Assembly (NCBI GenBank): GCA_009910795.1
Contig: VMEE01000095.1
Coordinates: forward strand, 1 to 64,000
Origin: Dehalobacter sp. CP
GTDB taxonomy: Bacteria > Bacillota_B > Desulfitobacteriia > Desulfitobacteriales > Syntrophobotulaceae
Length of the DNA: 64,000 nt
Direction: 5' to 3'
Positions 37,950 to 46,083 of this stretch are shown one piece after another. Below the pieces are notes generated by a model. The model was not told the origin of the DNA. It did not search any database and worked only from the letters and a program-made list of their open reading frames with translations. Every line of letters begins with the position of its first letter. Position 1 is the stretch's first letter. Position numbers and translations under genes: made by a program.

Positions 37950-40412
37950 CTAAAACAATTCGAGAACATCTTCTGATGTTTTGTCATCTTTAAGCGAGAT
38001 TTTATCGAGATCATTAGTGAAAGTTGCGTTGATGAATTCGGGGTATTTGCCAGACAAACCAAGCAGCAGTGGTATCATCGCCTCGCGGTCAAGCCCAAAA
38101 ATTCTGGTGGGTGAAACCCCGTCACGTTCGATATTATCAGAGAGTAAAGCATTCAGCGTGAATTCCTTATAGTCGTTGCACTTCTCAGCAAATTTGTAGA
38201 GAGCGTAGAGGATAACGCGGGGGTCGCTAAGCGAGCAAACCGTCCTTGCTAAGTCGCCGTCGTCGGAAACATAGCCGAAGTTAAGCTTTGTACCAAGAGG
38301 TGTTTCGGTTAGCCGCTTATATGCCTTCGCAACGGAACGTGCTGCTTTTTCTTTCATATCGAGAGCAAGAAGCATGTCTTCTACTGTTTTACGTTCGTAA
38401 AGTCGTCCTATATCAAGGTTAGCAACATACCAGTCGATTTGTGGATTCTCATAAACAAGGTTTGTGAAAATTATCCCCATAGAAGTGTCGCTATCCCAGC
38501 CAATTTCGGATAAGAGCTCAGCAAGCGGTAAACAATGATTTTTGTCTTGTAGGCCTGCATCTTTGAGAAAACGCCTAAAGCATTTTACTTGATTCGGGCC
38601 TAAGTCATTAGAAACAAAGAAATCGTCTTTGTCCTTGAAAAACGATGCAAGCCAAGAAGTCATTGGCGCATGGTCGTCGAAGCAATTAATTGTTTTCATA
38701 GTTTTCTCCTCCTGCGGTATTTTACGGCTTTCGTACATCAAACAACCGCTATTTATTTGGTGGCAGTCATGAATACCGTCAAACTCAAAGTTTTCACAAA
38801 TGTTTGTTTTTTCACGTTTGCATTTGTTTATATTTTTGCAGTGAATGCAGTTATGACATTGAATACAATCCTTTATGTTTATCTTACCATTTTCAAACGT
38901 TATACAACCATTCTTGCAGTTTGTCTCACAAACTTTGCATCCAATACAGTACGCCGCTTTACGAAATACTTGTCGAAATAATTTGCCATATGCAGGGCTC
39001 GCCTTCATTTCAGCTTCTGATATTGCAATTTTGTATCCATCTTTCACTTCAGTAACTTTATATCTAATTTTGCTGTCATCAATTGTTTTTATCCATTCAC
39101 GCCAATCTGAAGCGGGGTTAGTAATTGTTATTGTAATTGTTCCGTTTTTGCATGTTTCGGAATATCGAAGGGTATTTCCAGTTATTCCGCGACCACTACG
39201 CCTATTATCCCATCCACCATTTGTAACATAAGTTTCAAGGTTTTTCTTCCCTAAATCCCAGTTATTCATCCTACATATGATGTCAATATACTGATCAACC
39301 TCGACCTTGTAATTCTGCCGTCTAATGTAGTCGGAAATACCACCCGACATCGGGCAGAACAAGCATCCAGCTCTCCCGTTTCCTTTTTTATAGGCTTCGT
39401 TGATAATCAAATCGTGTGCGTATATATAAAGCCACACTTCAGCAGAAGTCCATTCGAGTATCGAATTATGGCTGTATTGTCCTTTTTGTTTCTTACCATA
39501 GTTTTCATATTCGTATTCAGAGCGTGCAATGCTCTCTTGAGCACGGACACCTACATAATCAAGCCCGACATAATTTTGTTTGCCCGTAACTTCCCTCAGT
39601 ATCAATGTCTGTGGCGTGGACTTATGTACGGAACAGCACCAACGCAACACCCTGGACGGTGGAGCGAACAAGTCCCAGCTTTCGGCTGGTGAAAAATGCG
39701 AACTTGCGCGATAGAACTTCACACTGTCTTTCTTGCACTGTGCCTCAACTTTGTCGATAACGGCGTATGTGTCAGGAAACTCCATGCCCGTGTCTCCGAA
39801 CACCACAACAAAGCTGTCCTGCGGTAGTACGCTCTTAACCAGATCTAACAGCACACAGCTGTCTTTGCCACCGCTAAACGCAACATGGAAGATGTCGAGC
39901 TTGCCAGCATATTTTTCGTATACATCGAGAATCTTCTTAGCGGTAGTTTCTTCAAGCCATCCGAGAATCTCTCGATTGTCATCAATCATTGCTGTTATAT
40001 CAACGGGCCGGAGTTTCCCGCCCGGTTCTGGTAAATCAAGTGCGAAGAGGTTTCCTTTCTTGTCGGTGAATGATTCCCCTTTGTCTTCGGGGTTCTCGCA
40101 GACGGTTTTTGAGGTTGCTTTGCCGTTTGGCGTTTCCCTCCAATCGGGGCAAGTGTAGGCAAGCTGAACAACAGGTGCGTGGTAAACGTCGCCGCCCAAA
40201 AGCGAGGCAACAAGCCGCCCACGATAGTAGTAGCGGTTCGCCTCTGCCCACATACAGGGGGCATCGGTCTGCTGGTCGTATTTCCAGTATTTATCAAACC
40301 CAAGCAAGTTTAGCTCAGGAGCATAGACTGGGCGTGGCTCTTTCGAAAAAACTGCCGGGGTGGAATTAAGTACCAATCCGCCCGTTCTTGCCGAGTATGT
40401 GTAAGAGTACAT
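37950..40412 (-). CDS. brxP: BrxP: PAPS-reductase family protein with ferredoxin and DUF4007-like domains
   Basis: An 820-residue fusion. Residues about 165-420 form a PP-loop ATP pyrophosphatase/PAPS-reductase domain with SGGKDS at 180-185 and a WCC pair near 265. About 490-570 is a cysteine-dense segment (CIGCKVCETNC and CIQCHNCIHC) fitting two 4Fe-4S clusters. About 580-820 resembles DUF4007. DndC and SspD, which insert sulfur into the DNA backbone, share the PP-loop family. In the published BREX classification this gene, in place of the pglX methyltransferase, defines type 4. The likely role is adding a sulfur-containing DNA mark. The N-terminal 160 residues are unassigned. Confidence 0.88.
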   Translation of the reverse strand: MYSYTYSARTGGLVLNSTPAVFSKEPRPVYAPELNLLGFDKYWKYDQQTDAPCMWAEANRYYYRGRLVASLLGGDVYHAPVVQLAYTCPDWRETPNGKATSKTVCENPEDKGESFTDKKGNLFALDLPEPGGKLRPVDITAMIDDNREILGWLEETTAKKILDVYEKYAGKLDIFHVAFSGGKDSCVLLDLVKSVLPQDSFVVVFGDTGMEFPDTYAVIDKVEAQCKKDSVKFYRASSHFSPAESWDLFAPPSRVLRWCCSVHKSTPQTLILREVTGKQNYVGLDYVGVRAQESIARSEYEYENYGKKQKGQYSHNSILEWTSAEVWLYIYAHDLIINEAYKKGNGRAGCLFCPMSGGISDYIRRQNYKVEVDQYIDIICRMNNWDLGKKNLETYVTNGGWDNRRSGRGITGNTLRYSETCKNGTITITITNPASDWREWIKTIDDSKIRYKVTEVKDGYKIAISEAEMKASPAYGKLFRQVFRKAAYCIGCKVCETNCKNGCITFENGKINIKDCIQCHNCIHCKNINKCKREKTNICENFEFDGIHDCHQINSGCLMYESRKIPQEEKTMKTINCFDDHAPMTSWLASFFKDKDDFFVSNDLGPNQVKCFRRFLKDAGLQDKNHCLPLAELLSEIGWDSDTSMGIIFTNLVYENPQIDWYVANLDIGRLYERKTVEDMLLALDMKEKAARSVAKAYKRLTETPLGTKLNFGYVSDDGDLARTVCSLSDPRVILYALYKFAEKCNDYKEFTLNALLSDNIERDGVSPTRIFGLDREAMIPLLLGLSGKYPEFINATFTNDLDKISLKDDKTSEDVLELF

Positions 40413-40433
40413 CGCTTAATTCATCCCCCTTTA

Positions 40434-42641
40434 CTATTTATTTCTTATGGCTTTCGCCTGATTGATAAGTTCTGTAACCTTGGTATACCGCCGTACTGAA
40501 ATATATCCATTTTCTACCAGGAAGTTCAGTACGGGTTGCGCAACCAGTGAAACGTCCGATTTCGCAACTGCATCCGCCATTATGTCGGCATATGACAAGC
40601 GACTCTTTTTACGGACGATAGCTCCCGCATTCTTGCTGTTGACCGACAAGCACTCAAATCGAAAGTTGTCTGAAAAGCGACGGCAGTAACTCTCAAGTAT
40701 GAACAAGTTCCAAGCCTGTCCGCAATGTGGGAGCATAGCGAATGTGGTCACCGATTGAAGAGGGATGTATTCACCACCCTGTAGGAAGTATTCTATCGCC
40801 ATGTCGATTGCTGCCTTGTCAAAATGAATATATCGTTCGGCAACATAGGCATTTTCGTCTGTTCGCACTAAAACATCGTATCCCGCTTGCATAGGAATCC
40901 AGCGATGACATTCGCCAGTTAAGTCGCGCTCGAAATTCAGCAGGTTGTCAAGCGTGCAGCGGTCAAGCGTTTTGCAGTGTTCTTTTATGATGTGCAGAGC
41001 GTCGATATTGTCGCCTTTGCGGGTTATAATCTTTCCGTTCTTGGCATACTTGTCCGCAAGACATATAAAGTAAACAGCGTTATGAATTGCTGTAATGGAT
41101 AGCTCATAATTGCGGTCAAAAATCTCGCCGAGTGATACATCAGATATTGATGCGTAGCCATGGATGCGGATCTCGGATTCGATGTAATGCGCAATTTCAC
41201 GTTTCTCATGCTCAGCAATGTCAACTTTGCTGATATGAGTGAATTCGCCCTTGGCATTCCAAATAAAGTCGTTGGTTTGCCCGAGATGCTGCTCTATTCG
41301 AAACTGTGGTATGTATGTCAGACGTTCGGCAAGAATCTCATAGGTTAGAAGAATGTCATCACCCCATACCCGCAGGATTTCGTTTTGGAGAACATTGTAT
41401 ACCGAATCGTTAATCTGTCCAAAGAAGGTTTGAGTAAAGCTAAAATTTCTAAAGTCCGCGCGAAGTACTTCAATCAACATTTCCTCCGATACAATGCTTG
41501 CCTCAAAGAGCCACGATTCATGCCTGGCGTAGAACTCTGCGTAAAATATTGCCGCCGCACCGCACCGAAAGTAGTCTTTGGCTAACTGATAGATATGTTC
41601 TTTTGTGTCTTTCGAAATGACATAAATCTTGCCGGCAAACTCTGTTCCTTGCGCCCTAACATAACTAACAATGTCATTATCATCAAGCATTACTTCTTTG
41701 CCAAGTCGTTCTTTTGTAAATCTCCGTAAACGGCCGATTTCGATTCCGTTCGAATAGCGGAAACCATTTGTGAATTTCTCCGCAAGCACTTGGTTAATAG
41801 CCGCGCTTGTGTCATTGTCGATACTGACTGCATTAACAAATGAAATTTGACGATTATCCGTTACGAGTTTCCTATCTTCCGTTTCTACAATAGGAACGAC
41901 GGAAGTGACATCGTGATATTCCAAGTATCTCAAGTAGCAACCCATGCCTGCAGAGAACATTCCGGACATGCTACTGTTGACCTGATTATAGTTTGGTGCG
42001 GCTTTAAAAATATCCCAATTTACATTTAATTCATCGGGTGTACGGCAAGTAAAAACGTTCCTGTCATTGCCTGCAACAGAGATTTCAAGTTTAGCGGGAG
42101 CGGTGCGAAGTGCGCGCATATACTGTCGCACCACATTTTCTAAATATAAAGTACCATTAGCGTTCGGTTGTGTAACCAGCCAAGCCACTACATCATCGGG
42201 GGTTATATCTTTCTGCGTAGAGTGTTCAGTCACAATAGCAGGTTCCGCCCCTTTGTCCTCAGTAACGGTGGCAACATCCTTCTTATGGGCAACTAGCTTC
42301 TCTTTCAGAAAACGTAAATATAACTGCCCGCCAACGACGAACACCTTATATGTGTTTCGGTCGGTAACGCGGAGCAACTTTACTCCTAAGAGTCTATTAT
42401 ACATAGTTTGAAACGCGCTAAACTGCGTGTATCCCCAAATACTGATGGAACTAATCTTTTTTCGGACGGCATATTCCGAAATTCTGTCCAAACAGGACAA
42501 AACAACTTCTGGGGAATACTTCTCTGTATTGCCGTCATTAATCCAGTTTTCAAACGCTTCTCTCATATTCGAAATGGATGCCAAGGAAACCTGTTCATCA
42601 GCAGGATTCACGGCAACATTCATGAGGTCTAATTCAGCCAC
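40434..42641 (-). CDS. unknown 735-residue protein leading the BREX type 4 operon
   Basis: A soluble, mostly helical protein with no signal peptide or transmembrane segment and no Walker motif that I can see. The first 110 residues (with ISIWGYTQFSAFQTMYNRLLG) look like a small helical domain. The C-terminal 100 residues (FLVENGYISVRRYTKVTELINQ) look like a winged helix that could bind DNA or RNA. It is not one of the four defining type 4 BREX genes. It is cotranscribed with brxP (21-base gap) and is the first gene of the operon. The start is GTG at 42641 with AAGGAGGA upstream. It may be a specificity, regulatory or accessory factor. Confidence 0.8.
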   Translation of the reverse strand: MAELDLMNVAVNPADEQVSLASISNMREAFENWINDGNTEKYSPEVVLSCLDRISEYAVRKKISSISIWGYTQFSAFQTMYNRLLGVKLLRVTDRNTYKVFVVGGQLYLRFLKEKLVAHKKDVATVTEDKGAEPAIVTEHSTQKDITPDDVVAWLVTQPNANGTLYLENVVRQYMRALRTAPAKLEISVAGNDRNVFTCRTPDELNVNWDIFKAAPNYNQVNSSMSGMFSAGMGCYLRYLEYHDVTSVVPIVETEDRKLVTDNRQISFVNAVSIDNDTSAAINQVLAEKFTNGFRYSNGIEIGRLRRFTKERLGKEVMLDDNDIVSYVRAQGTEFAGKIYVISKDTKEHIYQLAKDYFRCGAAAIFYAEFYARHESWLFEASIVSEEMLIEVLRADFRNFSFTQTFFGQINDSVYNVLQNEILRVWGDDILLTYEILAERLTYIPQFRIEQHLGQTNDFIWNAKGEFTHISKVDIAEHEKREIAHYIESEIRIHGYASISDVSLGEIFDRNYELSITAIHNAVYFICLADKYAKNGKIITRKGDNIDALHIIKEHCKTLDRCTLDNLLNFERDLTGECHRWIPMQAGYDVLVRTDENAYVAERYIHFDKAAIDMAIEYFLQGGEYIPLQSVTTFAMLPHCGQAWNLFILESYCRRFSDNFRFECLSVNSKNAGAIVRKKSRLSYADIMADAVAKSDVSLVAQPVLNFLVENGYISVRRYTKVTELINQAKAIRNK

Positions 42642-43101
42642 TCCTTGGACTCCTCCTTCATTCTAATTCTTTAATTCTTTGCCCGGAGCACTCGAGCGTA
42701 TCCATACATCAATCTCGGTAATCTTGAATGTGAAAAAGTCATTGTAATTAGCCGGATAGGGACAATAGGATCACATTATTCTCTTTGAATGCATACCAGT
42801 TATCTCCCAACTTCTTGTGGGATAATACTATTACAGACTAATCTATTTTTATTAATACTTAACAACCGCTATTGTACTAAACGCCTTCAACAAACCAACA
42901 CTATCTGCTAAGTTCTTCTTGAATACATTTTCCCATTTCACTCCCAGTAATTTCAATATATAAGAAGACAACAATTGCTAAAATTCTCCATACTATGAAG
43001 AATTCCTTTAAATAATGATAATATTATTAAGCTCTATAATTCAAGCAACATTATTTTCAAATTCAATCACCTAAATCAATTCATATTCTTGCATTCGCAC
43101 A
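42642..43101. other. AT-rich intergenic region upstream of the BREX operon
   Basis: 460 bases without a credible ORF on either strand. It should hold the promoter of the minus-strand BREX operon, but no hexamer pair close to consensus stands out. A short CCCA/TGGG hairpin lies at about 42809-42824. The high AT content compared with the flanking genes fits a transferred segment boundary. Confidence 0.5.
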
Positions 43102-43134
43102 CAAAAATAACCCCCAGAGAAAAACCCTGGAGGT
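43102..43134 (-). terminator. rho-independent terminator
   Basis: On the minus strand the 8-bp stem ACCTCCAG/CTGGGGGT (43127-43134 with 43110-43117, one G-U) is followed by TATTTTTG. It lies just beyond the tRNA-like remnant and the sigma-like gene, and would end their transcript before the BREX promoter region. Confidence 0.8.
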
Positions 43135-43145
43135 CTTGATATCAT

Positions 43146-43222
43146 TGGAGCCGATGGCCGGAATCGCACCAACGACCTGTTAGATTCAGTTAAGGGCTAG
43201 AGCAAGTCACTCTATCAACAGC
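43146..43222 (-). pseudogene. degenerate tRNA-like sequence
   Basis: On the minus strand the last third (GGTGCGATTCCGG ... CATCGGCTCCA) looks like a tRNA T-arm, acceptor and CCA. The T-loop TTC is changed to TGC, the D-arm is scrambled and no clean anticodon stem forms. The 5' GCTGTTG pairs with the CATCGGC acceptor except at one position, plus a wobble. I read it as a decayed tRNA carried by the element or a remnant of an old attachment site, not a working tRNA. Confidence 0.5.
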
Positions 43223-43243
43223 CTTTAGAAATTTGTAATCCCT

Positions 43244-43666
43244 TTATAAATTGCTTTTTAAAAATTTTTCAATATTTTTCAGCGCCTGATTTATGGAATG
43301 AGCTACTCTGCTTTTTCCAACCCTTTCAGTTCTGGCAATTTGTGTTATGCTCATATTCAGGAAGAAGTGAGCATAAAGTCGCTTCGCCTGTTTTTCCGGC
43401 AAGTTGTTTATAGCAGCATACAACTCCTGATTGCTCATTTTTCTTTCATAGATTTCCTCCGGAGATAAAACCAGTAAGATTACATCCTTTTCAATACCGT
43501 CGTCAGCATTAAGAGAATAATACGCCCTGTGTACACGCCTGCGTTCATGGTCAGCATGGTCCTTTCGGTTAAACTGTTTGAATTGATCCGCAACATCCTC
43601 AGTCACTTCAACAAAAAAATCAGATATATTAACAGGGTAGTAATCCCGCAAATTGATCCTTTTCAT
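43244..43666 (-). CDS. sigma-70-like regulator of the conjugative element
   Basis: A 140-residue protein ending in a sigma region 4-type helix-turn-helix (MSITQIARTERVGKSRVAHSI, about 105-125). Short sigma-like proteins of this kind are a standard part of clostridial conjugative elements, usually near the recombinase. The start at 43666 has GGAGG five bases upstream; the upstream open frame to 43783 has none. It is transcribed towards the tRNA-like remnant. Its target promoters are unknown. Confidence 0.8.
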   Translation of the reverse strand: MKRINLRDYYPVNISDFFVEVTEDVADQFKQFNRKDHADHERRRVHRAYYSLNADDGIEKDVILLVLSPEEIYERKMSNQELYAAINNLPEKQAKRLYAHFFLNMSITQIARTERVGKSRVAHSINQALKNIEKFLKSNL

Positions 43667-43926
43667 ATAAACCTCCGTTTTGATTTTTTTGAAAAACCAA
43701 AACAGAGGGTGGTGAGCGGCAATCGACAAAAAATTTTCTTTTACGGCAAAAAACGCCCCATTGGATACAGTCCAAATAAGCATTTATGAGTTTTCGGATC
43801 TTATTATTAGGTTCTGATAGTTCTATATATCGGTGAAACTTTCCCCTTGCGCAGAGTAAGCTTTTTTTAACAATTCGTTATTGATGATGAGGCAAAAACA
43901 AATAATGATATCTGCTTCATCACGCC

Positions 43927-43959
43927 AAACCGCTAATCATTAATAGCGGTTTCCTTTTT
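43927..43959 (+). terminator. hairpin with T run, plus strand
   Basis: The 9-bp stem AAACCGCTA/TAGCGGTTT (43927-43935, 43944-43952) is followed by CCTTTTT. No plus-strand gene lies upstream, so it may end an unannotated short RNA, or a transcript antisense to the sigma-like gene. Confidence 0.55.
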
Positions 43960-43979
43960 GCAGCATACTGATTTGGCAT

Positions 43980-44015
43980 AAAAAATACCCCGCTGAGCGT
44001 GAATTCAGGGGGGTA
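43980..44015 (-). terminator. hairpin with T run, minus strand
   Basis: On the minus strand the stem TACCCC/GGGGTA (44010-44015 with 43986-43991) with an inner TCAG/CTGA pairing is followed by TTTTTATG. It could stop transcripts coming from the c-di-GMP riboswitch direction, antisense to the XRE gene, before they reach the sigma-like gene. Confidence 0.5.
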
Positions 44016-44135
44016 CCGATAATTAGGCATGAAAACATCCCCGCCAAAGTCACGTTTTTTTTATTAGCGGGTAAGCTCAACCTATTTACTTGTGCGCAAT
44101 CCATTAATATGACCTCTAAATATAATGTGTTCTGT

Positions 44136-44189
44136 CAGTTCCTGTATATATAGATGCACTATCTCGTTTTCTCATCTAAATAGGAACTG
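44136..44189. promoter_or_regulatory. inverted repeat, possible XRE operator
   Basis: CAGTTCCT (44136-44143) and AGGAACTG (44182-44189) are perfect 8-bp inverted repeats, 10 bases downstream of a TATAAT-like -10 and 24 bases upstream of the XRE start. The position fits autoregulation by the XRE repressor, or an mRNA hairpin. This is inference. Confidence 0.45.
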
Positions 44190-44213
44190 TAAACTGTTAT
44201 TGGAGGTGAACTA

Positions 44214-44552
44214 ATGGATCACAATGATTTTGACAGATTGGGCGGCATTATTAAAGCTGCCCGCAAAGCGAAAAGACTTACACGGGACCAGTTATCGGAA
44301 CGGATACACATAACGCCACGTTACCTCATGTCCATTGAAAATGAGAATCAAAAACCCAGCTACACCATCCTTTTTCAGCTCATCCGGGAACTAGAGATAT
44401 CCGCGGATACGATCTTTTTCCCTGAAAATAAATGCACGAATCCTGAAAGAGAACAATTAGTCCGGCTGCTTAGTTTTTGTGATGAGCGTGACCTTAGAAT
44501 TGTGACAGCTACGGTGAAAGCTCTGTTAGGATCTAAGCAGCACAAGTACTAA
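44214..44552 (+). CDS. XRE-family repressor of the conjugative element
   Basis: A 112-residue protein with an N-terminal Cro/C1-type helix-turn-helix (about 10-65; LTRDQLSERIHITPRYLMSIENE) and a short helical C terminus (EREQLVRLLSFCDERDLRIV) that may dimerise. Such proteins keep integrative conjugative elements quiet. GGAGGTGA precedes the ATG. It is the only plus-strand gene between 24 kb and 63 kb, facing the c-di-GMP riboswitch and divergent from the sigma-like gene. Confidence 0.88.
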   Translation: MDHNDFDRLGGIIKAARKAKRLTRDQLSERIHITPRYLMSIENENQKPSYTILFQLIRELEISADTIFFPENKCTNPEREQLVRLLSFCDERDLRIVTATVKALLGSKQHKY

Positions 44553-44604
44553 TACCATTGACTACTGTTTTCTTTCACAAACAGATTCTTCCTTATCGTC
44601 CTAA

Positions 44605-44635
44605 TAAACAAAAAACAGCCACATAAAAGGGCTGG
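44605..44635 (-). terminator. terminator behind the c-di-GMP riboswitch
   Basis: On the minus strand CAGCC/GGCTG (44630-44634 with 44616-44620) is followed by TTTTTTGTTT. It begins about a dozen bases after the aptamer, as in riboswitch expression platforms. The GGCTG arm could alternatively pair with CAGCC inside the aptamer, which would give an antiterminated form. Confidence 0.7.
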
Positions 44636-44647
44636 TTAAGCAATAAG

Positions 44648-44735
44648 CCTCCACGGCAGCCTGGCTGTCATAGCACTTAAGAATGCCTTAGACCCGCGGC
44701 TTTGCGTCCCTGCCTTTCAACAGGTTTGCCCTTTT
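44648..44735 (-). promoter_or_regulatory. cyclic di-GMP-I (GEMM-I) riboswitch aptamer
   Basis: On the minus strand the conserved GEMM-I blocks appear in order: GGGCAAACC, GAAAGG, CAGGGACGCAAAGCC, CGGGTCTAAGG, a short variable arm, then TATGACAGCCAGGCTGCCG. These match the two-helix aptamer with its GAAA tetraloop and the C and A residues that bind c-di-GMP. Most such aptamers lie before motility or pilus genes. Here no minus-strand gene follows directly: the XRE gene lies behind it on the other strand, and the radical SAM/Tad operon ends 260 bases upstream of it. Confidence 0.88.
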
Positions 44736-44993
44736 CGTTAATAATTTAGTTTTTACAACAAGTGAAGTACAAAAAACGTAGCATTACTCAAAAAACATAT
44801 TTATGATATAGTTTAACCTCCATCGTCATATTTAGGTAATATTTTCTAATTTTAGTTAATTATAACATATATGATTTATTGATGCTTGCCATATCAGAAA
44901 AACAAATCATTTCCAGACTATCTGTGGATATTTATATACAAGAATATTGAAAAGCAAGTACTGGTATTTTTTCCACGCTAACCGCCAGGAAAG

Positions 44994-45974
44994 CTATTCG
45001 GCATAGCATGCAGATAACTTTCCCCTGACACTATACCCCAAACAACCTCCAATACATTTCTCTTCTTCCCAAAACCTGCATCCGGAACATTCCATAAACG
45101 GAGGATGGCTATATCTTTTACTGTCAATCTCACGCAGAAAATAATCATTCACATCTTGAACGGTATTAAAGTCTTTTATATTTACGCTTAGATAATCTTC
45201 AAAAACGAAACACCGGGCGACGCTCAAGTCGGGCCTTATATCCATAACCGGCGAACAGATTCCCTTGTGAATCAGATCAAAACCCGAGTAGATGAAATTC
45301 ACAAGCTGCTCGTTGGAAAAGATGCACTTGGGCGGATTATTGCAATCAACATGAGGAGAAATCCCATTTCTATGGCAATCGTCTAAAAAGTCAACTAATC
45401 CGGGCACATAACTTTCATAATGTTCAAGACTGCCCTTCTGGTTATTATCCGAGGGTACGGTAATGCTGTACCTGATGGTCTTTAATTTTAGTCTCTTGCT
45501 TTGCTCAATAATATATTGATATTGAAAGTCCGGCTCAAATATATTAATGCCGAGCGTAACCTGGGGTTCGATATTCTTTCTGCGATATTCGAATACCAGG
45601 TTTTCTACATTATCTATTGTCCTATTATATAGATGCTCACCGATTACATCCGGCCCATTTAAATTAATCAAGAAGGAAACCTTATTATCCGCAATGGATC
45701 GGCTCAAGGCATGATCTAAAGCAATGGCATTGGTGAAAATCTGGATTCTCCGGAAAAATGGATCATCTATTCCTTGATTCACCCACTTTTCAAAGTTCGG
45801 ATGCAGTGTCGGCTCCCCCCCGAGCAGCCTTAAATCAACATGTGCCGACTTCTTAAAGAAATCGATTATATAGCCATAATTATCATCGGAAATATCGGCC
45901 TTGTTCTTGGGATCACAGTTGGCAAAGCAATAGGAACATTTTAAGTTGCAGTAATTATTTAACATAATATTCAT
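44994..45974 (-). CDS. radical SAM protein with SPASM-like C terminus (RiPP maturase candidate 2)
   Basis: A 326-residue radical SAM enzyme. The 4Fe-4S motif CNLKCSYC (CxxxCxxC) is near residue 9, LGGEPTLHP follows, and the C-terminal cysteine-rich region (CSGCRF, then CIGGC, then CYAE) suggests auxiliary clusters as in SPASM or twitch domains. The start at 45974 has GGAGG five bases upstream. It is the last gene of the operon, just after the triplet-repeat protein that is its likely substrate. Substrate and reaction are inferred. Confidence 0.85.
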   Translation of the reverse strand: MNIMLNNYCNLKCSYCFANCDPKNKADISDDNYGYIIDFFKKSAHVDLRLLGGEPTLHPNFEKWVNQGIDDPFFRRIQIFTNAIALDHALSRSIADNKVSFLINLNGPDVIGEHLYNRTIDNVENLVFEYRRKNIEPQVTLGINIFEPDFQYQYIIEQSKRLKLKTIRYSITVPSDNNQKGSLEHYESYVPGLVDFLDDCHRNGISPHVDCNNPPKCIFSNEQLVNFIYSGFDLIHKGICSPVMDIRPDLSVARCFVFEDYLSVNIKDFNTVQDVNDYFLREIDSKRYSHPPFMECSGCRFWEEEKCIGGCLGYSVRGKLSACYAE

Positions 45975-46083
45975 AGGAACCTCCATTCCACCGCGTCACT
46001 GGCGGCACATATCGCAATTTTGAAGGAGAAGGGGATATCTTTATAACATTTGGACAGCAAAAAGAATAGCAATGAAGCCTTAT

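Larger units (their letters stand above)
43667..44213. other. intergenic regulatory stretch between sigma-like and XRE genes
   Basis: 547 bases without a convincing gene. It contains a plus-strand hairpin with T run (43927-43959), a minus-strand hairpin with T run (43986-44015), and the XRE upstream inverted repeat (44136-44189). A possible -10 TATAAT for the XRE gene is at 44121-44126, without a good -35. Confidence 0.5.

Noticed and set aside
40070..40369. Overlapping ORFs antisense to brxP start
   Set aside because: Several short frames on both strands overlap here, none with a ribosome site; brxP has motif support.
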